Shown here: positions 1-6,851 of the stretch, one piece after another | Layout of the letters: each line of letters begins with the position of its first letter | Position numbering within the stretch: the first letter of the stretch is position 1 | Assembly: GCA_017520105.1 (NCBI GenBank) | Contig: JAFWRL010000095.1 | Coordinates: forward strand, 1 to 29,396 | DNA length: 29,396 nucleotides | Reading direction: 5' to 3' | Source: Fibrobacter sp. | GTDB lineage: Bacteria; Fibrobacterota; Fibrobacteria; Fibrobacterales; Fibrobacteraceae | Program-made: the position numbers and the translations under genes | The notes under the pieces: generated by a model | What the model was told of the DNA's origin: nothing | Databases searched by the model: none | What the model saw: the letters and a program-made list of their open reading frames with translations, nothing else

Positions 1-1
1 C

Positions 2-349
2 GAAGTCTCTCCGCGTCCGCACGATACCGGTATGGTGACGCTCATTTCGCAGGATTTGTCTGAATTTGCTTTGCATGCTCGCGCCATTCTCGGTCTCCCG
101 ATTCCGAACATCGCGTTCCATGGTCCGAGTGCATCGAAGGCTATTGTTGTTGATGGATTTTCCGACCACATGAAGTTCGGCGGCTTGGAAGATGTTCTTG
201 CCGAGCCGGATACTGCGCTTCGTTTGTTCGGTAAACCGGAACTCAAAGGCCATCGCCGTTTGGGCGTTCTCCTCGCTCGCCGCGACACCGTCGAAGAGGC
301 CAAGGCTCAAGTCATGGCCATGCGCGAAAAGGTGAAAGTTAGTTTGTAG
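2..349 (+). CDS. purT: Formate-dependent phosphoribosylglycinamide formyltransferase PurT, C-terminal part
   Basis: Only the last 115 or so residues are in the window; the frame is open to the left edge, so the gene starts upstream. PurT makes formyl-GAR from GAR, formate and ATP in purine synthesis and is a cytosolic ATP-grasp enzyme. The visible part matches the family C-terminus: it begins with [13 protein letters not shown], which lies in the ATP-grasp core, continues with [18 protein letters not shown], and ends with the RLFGKPE...RRLGVLLA segment. The ATG at 32 is an internal Met and should not be taken as the start. The stop is TAG at 347-349. The 3' neighbour, rsmE, is convergent. Identification is firm from the conserved C-terminal blocks. 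Confidence 0.93.
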   Translation, partial: EVSPRPHDTGMVTLISQDLSEFALHARAILGLPIPNIAFHGPSASKAIVVDGFSDHMKFGGLEDVLAEPDTALRLFGKPELKGHRRLGVLLARRDTVEEAKAQVMAMREKVKVSL

Positions 350-375
350 GGGCGTGAGGTAAGGGGTCGCTCGTG

Positions 376-468
376 AACTCGCTTTGAGGTCGCTACGCTT
401 TGGGGCTTTCTTATTACAATGGCCCATACCCCATAGGGGCGTAAGCCCTGTGCCCATACCTCATAGCC
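376..468. repeat. Intergenic low-complexity segment between purT and rsmE
   Basis: This short gap between convergent genes contains TGAGGTCGCTACGCTTTGGG (385-404), which recurs with one or two changes at 3767-3787. It is followed by runs of CCCATACC/CCCATAGG type that also resemble 3817-3845. No clear hairpin with a T-run is visible. It is probably a dispersed intergenic element of this genome; its function is unknown. Confidence 0.4.
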
Positions 469-1200
469 CTATAACACTTTTCCCAACGCGATTATCGCGG
501 CAGTGCGGGCGCGGAGTCGTGTGTTGCCTAGGTTCAGCAAATGGACCTTGCCGTTCTTGAACGTTTTTATCGCTTCGATTTCGCGTGGTGAAAATCCACC
601 TTCCGGGCCTACAAGTAACGTAACAGGGACGGCTACGCATTTCCCGTCGGCGTTTTCTTCCAATCCCAAATCCAGTTTGCGTTCTCCGTCGATGTCGCAG
701 AGAATCAAGTCTCCCTGGTAATCCTTAAGCCATTTGTCAAATTCAATCGGACCTTCAATGTGCGTCATCCAGGGTTTCTTGGATTGTTTCAAGCTTACGA
801 GACTCTTGAGTTCGGCGCGGCGAACCGTCTTTTTCAAGTCAGAATTTTTCGGTTCTTGAGAGTAGTCTGTACGCAAGAAAATTACGCTGTCAGTTTCAGT
901 CTGTGCTACGTGAAAAACGACTTCTTCGAGCGCGTCGTCCTTGAGGCATGCGATTCCGAGATTCAAACGCGGTCGTTTGAAGGGCGCGTCCTCGACTTCG
1001 GTCACGCAGACTTCGCAGGCTTTGGCATCGGCCTTTGTAATTGTCGCGTCGGCGTAATGCCCGAGTCCGTCGCAAAGTTGCAACATGTCGCCGTTAGCCG
1101 CACGGCAGACGCGCACGGCGTGACTGCTTTCGTTTTCGTCCAAGATAATGGTGCCGACTGTAATCAGCGGACAATAGAAACGGCTATCAGGAGTTTTCAT
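469..1200 (-). CDS. rsmE: 16S rRNA (uracil(1498)-N(3))-methyltransferase RsmE
   Basis: At 243 residues this is the usual length for RsmE, a SPOUT-fold methyltransferase that uses SAM to methylate U1498 of 16S rRNA in the 30S subunit. The family C-terminal signature is clear: LLVGPEGGFSPREIEAIK (about residues 195-212), then LLNLGNTRLRARTAAI, which form the trefoil-knot SAM site. The N-terminal part (FYCPLI...ESSHAVRVCRAANGDMLQLCDG) is the PUA-like RNA-binding domain typical of the family. It is transcribed on its own on the minus strand, convergent with purT. No strong Shine-Dalgarno is seen ahead of the ATG at 1200; the upstream minus strand is T-rich. The usual RIL in the knot motif is replaced by TRL here. 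Confident call. Confidence 0.92.
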   Translation of the reverse strand: MKTPDSRFYCPLITVGTIILDENESSHAVRVCRAANGDMLQLCDGLGHYADATITKADAKACEVCVTEVEDAPFKRPRLNLGIACLKDDALEEVVFHVAQTETDSVIFLRTDYSQEPKNSDLKKTVRRAELKSLVSLKQSKKPWMTHIEGPIEFDKWLKDYQGDLILCDIDGERKLDLGLEENADGKCVAVPVTLLVGPEGGFSPREIEAIKTFKNGKVHLLNLGNTRLRARTAAIIALGKVL

Positions 1201-1226
1201 AACAGTAAAAATAAAAAAATTTAAGC

Positions 1227-1275
1227 CCTAAACTCTATCAACTTATAACTTCCAACTTCCTACTTCCTACTAATA
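1227..1275 (+). repeat. Heptad-phased simple repeat before the HAD gene
   Basis: The sequence reads in consecutive 7-base units, the clearest being ACTTATA, ACTTCCA, ACTTCCT, ACTTCCT at 1241-1268. It runs into ATATTCTATATTA, which could serve as a -10 region, and ends about 17 bases before the GTG start at 1292. It is one of six loci in this window with the same 7-bp period but a different unit. Confidence 0.65.
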
Positions 1276-1291
1276 TTCTATATTACATCCC

Positions 1292-2083
1292 GTGAAAAAA
1301 GTAAAAGCTGTTGTTTTCGATTTAGACGGTACGTTGTATCTGAGTGGTCGCCCTTATCCGGGTGCCGTTGAAACCGTCAAGCGCGTGGCAAAGCACGTGC
1401 CCGTTTATTACTTGAGTAACAACACGAGCAAGTCTCCAGTCTTTTACGAGAACCGCCTCAAGGTCATGGGGCTTCCGCTTGCTCAAGATTCGATTATTTC
1501 GGCACTGTATCTTTCGCTCGATGCAATCCACGAACGGAACATCAAGAACGTTTTTTTCTTTGCGAACCCGGAAGTCTATGAGTGGTTTGCTGCGCAGGAC
1601 CCGAGCCTTAATTTGCGCCCCTCGGTTGAACAAACCGAACTTGTGCTTGTCGCATACCACAACAGCTTTGATTACCGCGAACTGTGTGAACTCTCTTTCA
1701 GGGTACAGCGCGGAATTCCGTTCTGGGTAACGCATACGGATTTTGTCTGCCCCGACGAACGGGGCCCCGTGCCCGATATCGGTAGCTTCATGGCGCTCTT
1801 GAAAACGGCATACGGTGTCGAACCCGAGATGAGTTTTGGCAAGCCGAACCCGGCGATGCTTTCTGGACTTTTGAAACTTTATTGTCCCGAAGAAATCTTG
1901 TTTGTGGGCGACCGCCTCTATACGGATTTTGAGCTGGCGAAACGTTCTGGTTGTCGGTTCGTGCTGCCTTTGTGCGGCGAATCGAAAATGTCCGATGTCG
2001 AAAAGCTGGATGTCAAACCAGAATTTGTTGTAAATAATGTCAGTGAGATTGATTTCAACTCTTTTTTTGAAGGAAAGAAATAA
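1292..2083 (+). CDS. HAD-superfamily (class IIA, NagD/PGP-like) sugar-phosphate phosphatase
   Basis: A 263-residue cytosolic haloacid-dehalogenase phosphatase of the IIA subclass, the group that includes NagD and p-nitrophenyl/phosphoglycolate phosphatases. Visible motifs: I, DLDGT with nucleophile and acid Asp (10-14); II, LSNNTS (41-46); III, the Lys in GKPNP (about 183-187); IV, GDRLYTD (206-212). The cap between motifs II and III is the C2 type expected for IIA. The start is GTG at 1292 directly after the heptad array, with no clear Shine-Dalgarno. Its stop TAA overlaps the ATG of the ZnuA-like gene by one base, so the two are probably co-transcribed and translationally coupled. The physiological substrate cannot be read from sequence. 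Confidence 0.85.
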   Translation: MKKVKAVVFDLDGTLYLSGRPYPGAVETVKRVAKHVPVYYLSNNTSKSPVFYENRLKVMGLPLAQDSIISALYLSLDAIHERNIKNVFFFANPEVYEWFAAQDPSLNLRPSVEQTELVLVAYHNSFDYRELCELSFRVQRGIPFWVTHTDFVCPDERGPVPDIGSFMALLKTAYGVEPEMSFGKPNPAMLSGLLKLYCPEEILFVGDRLYTDFELAKRSGCRFVLPLCGESKMSDVEKLDVKPEFVVNNVSEIDFNSFFEGKK

Positions 2084-2958
2084 TGCGTCATATTGCACGC
2101 CTTTTGTTTTTGCTTGTTATGGTTCCCGCGGTTCTGTGGGCCGGTGATGAACACATTACTGTAGCGGTTTCGTTGCAACCCTACGCGACCATTGTCAAGA
2201 TGGTGGGTGGTTCCCGCGTGAACGTGGTGACGCTTTTGCCGCCAGAAGCGGATCCGCACAATTATGAACCGAAGCCCGCTATCATCAAGGCGTTTTCGCT
2301 GGCCCAGATTTATTTTACGGATGGTTCGGGGCTAGACAAGGCTTGGATGCCTCGTTTTTTGGGGGCGAACAAGAATGTTGAAGTTGTCGATATCTCGAAG
2401 AATATCAAGTGGATGAAATTGGAAGAACATCATCATGAAGCAGATGAACATCACGAAGACCATGAAATTGATCCGCACATTTGGACATCTCCGGCTCGTG
2501 TAAAATTCCTTGTCCAGAATGTTTTTGAACACCTCAAAAAAATTGATCCGGAACATGAAAAGTATTATACGTTCCGAGTCCAGAATGCACAGAATGTCCT
2601 AGAGAAGGCGGAGCGCCAGATTAACGAAGCCGTTATACACATGCCGCCCAAGTCCCGTTCGTTTATAGTGTTCCATCCGTCGTATGGTTACTTTGCTAAA
2701 GATTACAAACTCAAGCAGTATGCGATTGAGGTGGATGGCAAGGAACCCAAACCGAGGGATTTGGCTAAGCTTATCCAGATGGGCCGCAAGAACAACGTGA
2801 AGATTGTTTTTGTGCAGCCGCAGTTCAGTAAACGCGCTGCAACTACGATTGCCAAGGATCTTGGCGCAACCATTGTGGAAACGGACCCGTTGTCGGCAGA
2901 TCTTATTGGTAATATACAAACGCTGGTGAATGCCCTTAAGTCGGTTGGCAAAAAGTAA
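2083..2958 (+). CDS. znuA: ZnuA/TroA-type metal ABC transporter substrate-binding protein
   Basis: A 291-residue periplasmic cluster A-I solute-binding protein for Zn2+ (or Mn2+). The N-terminus is a signal peptide (RLLFLLVMVPAVLWA, cleaved near residue 20). Likely metal ligands are His59 in DPHNYEP, His132 in DPHIW, His198 in VFHPSYGYFA and Asp268 in ETDPLS. Between the first two ligands lies a His/acid-rich loop at 115-128 (EEHHHEADEHHEDHE), the feature that favours zinc over manganese. GAAGGA at 2069-2074 is a good Shine-Dalgarno. The gene overlaps both neighbours by one base in TAATG junctions. It is followed directly by the ATPase gene; the membrane permease is absent from this locus. 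Zinc specificity is inferred from the His loop. Confidence 0.9.
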   Translation: MRHIARLLFLLVMVPAVLWAGDEHITVAVSLQPYATIVKMVGGSRVNVVTLLPPEADPHNYEPKPAIIKAFSLAQIYFTDGSGLDKAWMPRFLGANKNVEVVDISKNIKWMKLEEHHHEADEHHEDHEIDPHIWTSPARVKFLVQNVFEHLKKIDPEHEKYYTFRVQNAQNVLEKAERQINEAVIHMPPKSRSFIVFHPSYGYFAKDYKLKQYAIEVDGKEPKPRDLAKLIQMGRKNNVKIVFVQPQFSKRAATTIAKDLGATIVETDPLSADLIGNIQTLVNALKSVGKK

Positions 2959-3725
2959 TGTCTGCTATCGACATCAAAAATCTCAATTTTTGCTATGGAA
3001 AGTCGCCCGTGCTGACGGACGTGAATCTTTCTATTGACGAGAATGATTTTGTTGCCATTATCGGTCCGAACGGCGGTGGCAAATCGACATTGATGCGACT
3101 GATGGTTGGTCTCTTGAAGCCGACGACCGGAATTGTGCGTTTGTTTGGTGAAAAAGTTCCGACGAAAAAAGTAGCTGTAGGCTATGTGCCGCAGAACACG
3201 AACAAGAATGTCGATTTCCCAATTACGGTGGGCGAGTGCGTTGCCACCGGCAAGATTGGGCTTTCGTCTAAATCGGAAGAAGTAAAGGCTGCGCTGGAAC
3301 GGGTGCATATCGGAGGTTTCTTGGACCGCCGTTTGGGCGAACTGAGCGGCGGTGAACGTCAACGCGCTTTAATTGCTCGTTCACTTGTATGTAATCCGCG
3401 GATTCTCTTTTTGGATGAACCGTCTAACAATATCGACGTGGCCGGGATCGAAGCGCTCTACGACATGCTGGCCGAATTTAGCGAAAGCATGACGATTGTA
3501 ATCGTGACGCACGACTTGATGGCTCTTTCGCACAAGGTAAAAAGTGTTGTGTGCGTGAACCATTCTGTCCATTACCATGAGGGTGCGCACCTGACCGAAG
3601 AAATGCTCCATAGCACTTACGGCTGCGAGGTCGATTTGATTGCCCATGGGGTGCCGCACCGCGTTCTTGGGAGCCATGACCATACCCACGGCGGCTGCTG
3701 CGAGCATCATAAAAACTGTCATTAG
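2958..3725 (+). CDS. znuC: ZnuC-type metal ABC transporter ATP-binding protein with His/Cys-rich tail
   Basis: A 255-residue ABC ATPase that would power metal import with the preceding binding protein. It has Walker A GPNGGGKST (36-44), Q-loop YVPQN (Gln79), signature LSGGERQR (129-136), Walker B ILFLDEPS (149-156) and the H-loop His185 in VTHD. The last 16 or so residues form a metal-binding-looking tail, GSHDHTHGGCCEHHKNCH, with five His and three Cys near the end. ZnuC proteins often carry a C-terminal extension; this one may sense or buffer zinc (inference). ATG 2958 overlaps the upstream stop. No ZnuB-like permease follows: the next 230 bases are intergenic and then an unrelated operon starts. 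Confidence 0.9.
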   Translation: MSAIDIKNLNFCYGKSPVLTDVNLSIDENDFVAIIGPNGGGKSTLMRLMVGLLKPTTGIVRLFGEKVPTKKVAVGYVPQNTNKNVDFPITVGECVATGKIGLSSKSEEVKAALERVHIGGFLDRRLGELSGGERQRALIARSLVCNPRILFLDEPSNNIDVAGIEALYDMLAEFSESMTIVIVTHDLMALSHKVKSVVCVNHSVHYHEGAHLTEEMLHSTYGCEVDLIAHGVPHRVLGSHDHTHGGCCEHHKNCH

Positions 3726-3766
3726 AACTGTAGCTATGGGGAGGTGGGCTCGGCGCATTGCGCCTC

Positions 3767-3893
3767 TGAGGTCGCTTCGCTTTGAGGAAGACTGCTTCGG
3801 GACAGTTCTATTGCAGATACCTCATACCCCACACCCCAATACCCCCTCGAATCCTCATTCCTCTCTCGTCTCTCGTCTCTCGTCTCTACTCTA
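3767..3893 (+). repeat. Intergenic element followed by the longest heptad-phased array
   Basis: 3767-3787 repeats the TGAGGTCGCTNCGCTTTG element also present at 385-404. From 3817 the sequence can be cut in a constant 7-base register for about eleven units up to 3893. The first units are ATACCTC/ATACCCC-like, the last ones a threefold TCGTCTC. The array ends in TTTAATATATTTATTATAG, an obvious AT-rich promoter core, about 45-60 bases before the next start codon. Confidence 0.65.
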
Positions 3894-3895
3894 TT

Positions 3896-3950
3896 TAATA
3901 TATTTATTATAGTACTTGTCGCAAGAAAGGAGTCTTGTGTTAAAAGGAGG
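3896..3950 (+). promoter_or_regulatory. Likely promoter and strong RBS of the 3956-6049 operon
   Basis: An AT-rich core (TATATTTATTATAG, about 3899-3912) gives several TATAAT-like hexamers directly after the heptad array. AAAGGAGG at 3943-3950 is a near-perfect Shine-Dalgarno five bases before the ATG at 3956. No convincing -35 box is seen. Confidence 0.45.
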
Positions 3951-3955
3951 TTAAA

Positions 3956-4246
3956 ATGAGTGCAGAAGTCGAAGAACTGACCGTCGAATACACTGACGAA
4001 GAATCCGGCGAAGTCGTCATCAAGGAATTGGACAAGCAAGTCCTGTCAAAGGGTGCTTGGCCGACCGTCATGTTCTTTTACCAAGATCGTGACCCCAAGA
4101 CGGGCGAGTTCAGCGAACCGAAGGTTTCCCTGCGCCGTTACCGCAAAATGCAAGGCATGTTCAAACCCCAAGGCAAGTTCAAGATTACAGGCAAGGCGCA
4201 AGCCGAAGCCATTATCAACGTATTAAAGAAGTGGTATAACATTTAA
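3956..4246 (+). CDS. Small conserved-looking protein of unknown function, first gene of the ybeY operon
   Basis: A 96-residue soluble protein with no signal peptide or membrane segment. The first 30 residues are acidic (ELTVEYTDEESGEVVIKELD) and the C-terminal two thirds basic and aromatic (GAWPTVMFFYQDRDPKTG, SLRRYRKMQGMFKPQGKFKI), ending in a predicted helix (AQAEAIINVLKKWY). I do not recognise a named domain. It has the best ribosome binding site in the window and its stop overlaps the ybeY start by one base, so it is made with YbeY and the CorC-like protein. The acidic/basic layout would suit a small nucleic-acid- or ribosome-associated protein, but that is only inference. It is a real gene by RBS, coupling and codon use. 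Confidence 0.8.
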   Translation: MSAEVEELTVEYTDEESGEVVIKELDKQVLSKGAWPTVMFFYQDRDPKTGEFSEPKVSLRRYRKMQGMFKPQGKFKITGKAQAEAIINVLKKWYNI

Positions 4247-4731
4247 TGCCAGACCCTGCTAGTAAAAAGAAAAAGTATAAAATCGATTTTCTGTGCGAGG
4301 GAAATATCGAATCCTTCCCGTGGAAGGACAAGTTCGAAACCATGGCCCGCAAACTACTTGCCGAAGAAGGCAAGGAAAACAACGTCAATATCGTGCTCTG
4401 CACGGATGAGTTTGTTCGTGAAATGAACAAGAATTATCGCGGCCTCGACAAGGTGACCGATGTACTCTCGTTCGAATGGCACGACGAAATCCCGGGCGAA
4501 GAAGAAATGCTCGGTGAAATCTACATCGCCAGGGACCAGGTCAAGCGACAGGCTCCGGAATATGGCAACAGCTTTTTTGCCGAGATGAAACGCGTGATTG
4601 TTCACGGGTTACTCCACCTGTCGGGGTACGACCACATGAAGGCCGCCGAACGCAAGGTGATGCGCGCCCGTGAATGTGAGTTCTTGGGGCTAGATCCGTA
4701 CAAGGACAAGGAGAGCATGAAAAATGGGTGA
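4246..4731 (+). CDS. ybeY: Endoribonuclease YbeY (rRNA maturation factor)
   Basis: A 161-residue single-domain zinc metalloprotein of the UPF0054/YbeY family, involved in 16S rRNA 3' end maturation and ribosome quality control. The zinc-binding motif HGLLHLSGYDH lies at 120-130 with the three His at 120, 124 and 130. The upstream family block YRGLDKVTDVLSFEW (64-78) is also complete. The N-terminus carries a short lysine-rich stretch. The start at 4246 overlaps the upstream stop in TAATG, and the 3' end overlaps the CorC-like gene by 8 bases. A ybeY-corC pairing is a common arrangement in bacteria and supports the call. Confidence 0.95.
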   Translation: MPDPASKKKKYKIDFLCEGNIESFPWKDKFETMARKLLAEEGKENNVNIVLCTDEFVREMNKNYRGLDKVTDVLSFEWHDEIPGEEEMLGEIYIARDQVKRQAPEYGNSFFAEMKRVIVHGLLHLSGYDHMKAAERKVMRARECEFLGLDPYKDKESMKNG

Positions 4732-6049
4732 TACAAGCTCCATTGCGGTTGTTCTTCTCTGTGTATTTCTTTTTATATCCGCATCGTTCACTTTAATCAA
4801 GGCCGTCTTTGCCGCTATCTATGCAAAGCGCGATTCCCGCGACCGCACGGACCGCGAAGAGAAAATAGCGAAGATTGTCGAAAACGGTGGCTACAACGAG
4901 ACCGTCTCCATCGGTCGAATCTTCTCGGATGTTGGCATTGGCGTGTTCGGCTATTGCCTGTTCATGAACTCGCCGTGGCAGTGGGCGCACGACTACTGGT
5001 TGCTCGGTGTTCTTGCATATATGCTTTGCGCTTGCGCCGTGATATATGTCGTGACCATCTTTTGCCCGAACTTGATTGGTAACTTAAAGCCCGATACTTT
5101 ATCTGTAATCCTTGTTCCGCTTTACAGAATCATCCGCATGCCGTTTGTGCCGGTGGGGAAGGTTTGCCACATCGTCTATCTCAAGGTTCTGAACGCTATG
5201 GGCTACGACGCGAAACTCAGTTTTTTGCCTGAGGAACGCCGTGACGCCGTGCAGGCTGACCTATCGGATTCTTCGCTTGCCGAAGGCGAAGGCCTCGAAA
5301 AAGAAGAACGCCAGATGATCCTCAACATCTTCGACTTCGTAGAAACCCCGGTGCGCGAAATCATGACGCCGCGTGTGGATATGTGCGCGATTGATGTCGA
5401 TACGTCGCTGGAAGATTTGGTGAAGGTCTTGAACAACGAACGCCATTCGCGCTTGCCCGTCTATAAGGATACTGTAGATAACATCGTCGGCATTCTCTCG
5501 AACCGCGATTTTTTGGAATGGTTTACGGAACATCACGACGAGCCGTTTGACTTGATGAAGATTGTGATGCCGCCTGTCTATGTGCCGTACCACAAGAAGA
5601 TTGACGACTTGTTGACGGAACTCCGCAAGACGGGTAACCAGCTCGCGATTGTCGTCGATGAATACGGCGGAACGGCTGGCCTTGTGACGCTCGAAGATAT
5701 TCTCGAAGAAATCGTCGGTGAAATCCGTGACGAAGATGACATGGACGAAGACGAGGACGTGCAGAAGTTGAAAGACGGCCGCTACATTCTCGACCCGCTC
5801 ATGACGCTTTCGGATTTGGAATACGAACTTGACATTGAACTGAAGCCGCCCGAGAATTCTCACGTGGAAACACTCTCCGGCTTGATTCAGGCAACGCTTG
5901 GAATCATCCCGTCGCCAGGCGCCGAAGTCAAGATTCAAGGCTACACGTTCCGCGTTCTGCGCATGGACGGCACCCGCATGGAAAAGGTCATGATGATTCT
6001 CCCTGCCGGCGTGAAAGGCCCCAAGACGCAAAGCCTGCATAAAGTGTAA
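4724..6049 (+). CDS. CorC/HlyC-family CBS-domain membrane protein (hemolysin-like)
   Basis: A 441-residue protein with hydrophobic N-terminal segments at about 6-33, 67-80 and 91-118, which correspond to a DUF21/CNNM-type region, though rather short and degenerate. A CBS pair follows at about 205-330, including IMTPRVDM (213-220), RHSRLPVY and VVDEYGGTAGLVTLEDILEEIVGEI. A CorC_HlyC transporter-associated domain is at about 345-430. An acidic run (RDEDDMDEDEDVQ) separates the CBS pair from the CorC domain. The family is linked to Mg2+/Co2+ efflux or resistance; 'hemolysin' is a historical label. It overlaps ybeY by 8 bases. The end of the operon is marked by a terminator at 6084-6109. Confidence 0.87.
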   Translation: MGDTSSIAVVLLCVFLFISASFTLIKAVFAAIYAKRDSRDRTDREEKIAKIVENGGYNETVSIGRIFSDVGIGVFGYCLFMNSPWQWAHDYWLLGVLAYMLCACAVIYVVTIFCPNLIGNLKPDTLSVILVPLYRIIRMPFVPVGKVCHIVYLKVLNAMGYDAKLSFLPEERRDAVQADLSDSSLAEGEGLEKEERQMILNIFDFVETPVREIMTPRVDMCAIDVDTSLEDLVKVLNNERHSRLPVYKDTVDNIVGILSNRDFLEWFTEHHDEPFDLMKIVMPPVYVPYHKKIDDLLTELRKTGNQLAIVVDEYGGTAGLVTLEDILEEIVGEIRDEDDMDEDEDVQKLKDGRYILDPLMTLSDLEYELDIELKPPENSHVETLSGLIQATLGIIPSPGAEVKIQGYTFRVLRMDGTRMEKVMMILPAGVKGPKTQSLHKV

Positions 6050-6083
6050 TCCATTTTTCTTTAGCGAATGGCTTCTATAAACA

Positions 6084-6118
6084 AAAATCGGCCCTGTCGG
6101 ACCGATTTTGTGTATAAA
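6084..6118 (+). terminator. Rho-independent-like terminator after the ybeY operon
   Basis: AAAATCGG (6084-6091) pairs with CCGATTTT (6102-6109), with CC/GG pairing inside and a small loop. The T-run is part of the second arm, so termination may be moderate and possibly bidirectional. Confidence 0.65.
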
Positions 6119-6147
6119 AATTGTGCTGTTTTTTCTATCTTTACGCT

Positions 6148-6228
6148 TGTAGCGGTCAGTTCGAAAACCATCCTGACCTTAGGCGGCAGATTCCCTGCGG
6201 GCCTATAAACCAAAACTAGGAGACTTTC
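6148..6228 (+). promoter_or_regulatory. Structured leader of queF; candidate preQ1-type riboswitch
   Basis: Two hairpins can form: GGTCAG (6154-6159) with CTGACC (6173-6178), and TAGGC (6180-6184) with GCCTA (6201-6205), extended inside by GCAG/CTGC (6186-6189/6195-6198). The second hairpin's loop, ATTCC, can pair with GGAG of the Shine-Dalgarno (6219-6222), and the linker ATAAACCAAAA is A-rich. A hairpin whose loop pairs with an A-rich tail containing the RBS is the design of preQ1-I riboswitches, and the tail resembles their CTATAAAAAACTA. However, the conserved loop bases of known preQ1 classes are not recognisable, so class membership is unproven. Confidence 0.4.
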
Positions 6229-6705
6229 ATGCGTTCAGAAGCTGAACTTGAAGGCGTTACGCTCTTGGGCAACAACAAGACGCAGTACAAGACGACCTAT
6301 AGCCCCGAAGTGCTCGAAAAGTTCCCGAACAAGCATCCGGGTAACGACTACATGGTCACTTCCAACTGTCCGGAATTCACGAGCCTCTGCCCGAAAACGG
6401 GTCAGCCGGACTTCGCCGAAATCAAGATAAACTACATTCCCGACCAGTATTTGGTGGAATCGAAGTCACTCAAGCTTTACATGTTCTCGTTCCGCAATCA
6501 CGGGGATTTCCACGAAGACTGCGTGAACATTATCATGAAGGATTTGGTGAAACTTCTCTCCCCGAAGTACATCGAAGTCGAAGGCATTTTTATGCCGCGT
6601 GGTGGCATTTCGCTTTACCCGTTTGCGAACTACGGCAAGCCGGGCACCGAATTCGAAGCTATCGCCAAGAACAGACTGTTTTCCGCTATAGATCGTAGAA
6701 AATAG
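6229..6705 (+). CDS. queF: NADPH-dependent 7-cyano-7-deazaguanine (preQ0) reductase QueF
   Basis: A 158-residue, single-domain (type I) T-fold enzyme that reduces the nitrile of preQ0 to preQ1 in the cytosol, on the route to queuosine in tRNA. The catalytic cysteine lies in [17 protein letters not shown] (Cys54) with the catalytic Asp61 in the same block. The QueF signature [16 protein letters not shown] (77-92) for NADPH and substrate binding is intact, as is the HEDCVN zinc/substrate region. The start at 6229 is set by AGGAG at 6218-6222. It sits just upstream of a YhhQ-type queuosine-precursor transporter, so synthesis and salvage are paired here. Confidence 0.95.
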   Translation: MRSEAELEGVTLLGNNKTQYKTTYSPEVLEKFPNKHPGNDYMVTSNCPEFTSLCPKTGQPDFAEIKINYIPDQYLVESKSLKLYMFSFRNHGDFHEDCVNIIMKDLVKLLSPKYIEVEGIFMPRGGISLYPFANYGKPGTEFEAIAKNRLFSAIDRRK

Positions 6706-6713
6706 CGTTTTAT

Positions 6714-6786
6714 TACGTCATTCTTGATTAAATCCAGTAAAAATTGACTGGATCCTTCATCCCTAAAGGGATTCAGGATGACGTTT
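6714..6786. repeat. Type C palindromic intergenic repeat (CGTCAT...ATGACG) after queF
   Basis: The outer arms CGTCATTCTTGA and TCAGGATGACG are imperfect inverses. Inside lie AATCCAGT/ACTGGATC and ATCCC/GGGAT pairs, making a long branched hairpin followed by TTTTTGC. Relatives with GTCATCCTGA and GGATCCAG are at 9203, 12794 and 18322. It may also end queF transcription. Confidence 0.65.
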
Positions 6787-6800
6787 TTGCTAGTCTGTTT

Positions 6801-6849
6801 ACTAACCACTAACCACTAACCACCAATCACTAACCACCAACCACTAGCC
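6801..6849 (+). repeat. Seven heptad units abutting the yhhQ start codon
   Basis: Seven consecutive 7-base units, consensus ACTAACC (variants ACCAATC, ACCAACC, ACTAGCC), end two bases before the ATG at 6852. There is no Shine-Dalgarno between the array and the start, so the repeat occupies the whole proximal leader. Confidence 0.85.
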
Positions 6850-6851
6850 TC

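Noticed and set aside
469..1224. Plus-strand frames opposite rsmE
   Set aside because: They lack an RBS or any domain, and the minus-strand RsmE reading is certain.
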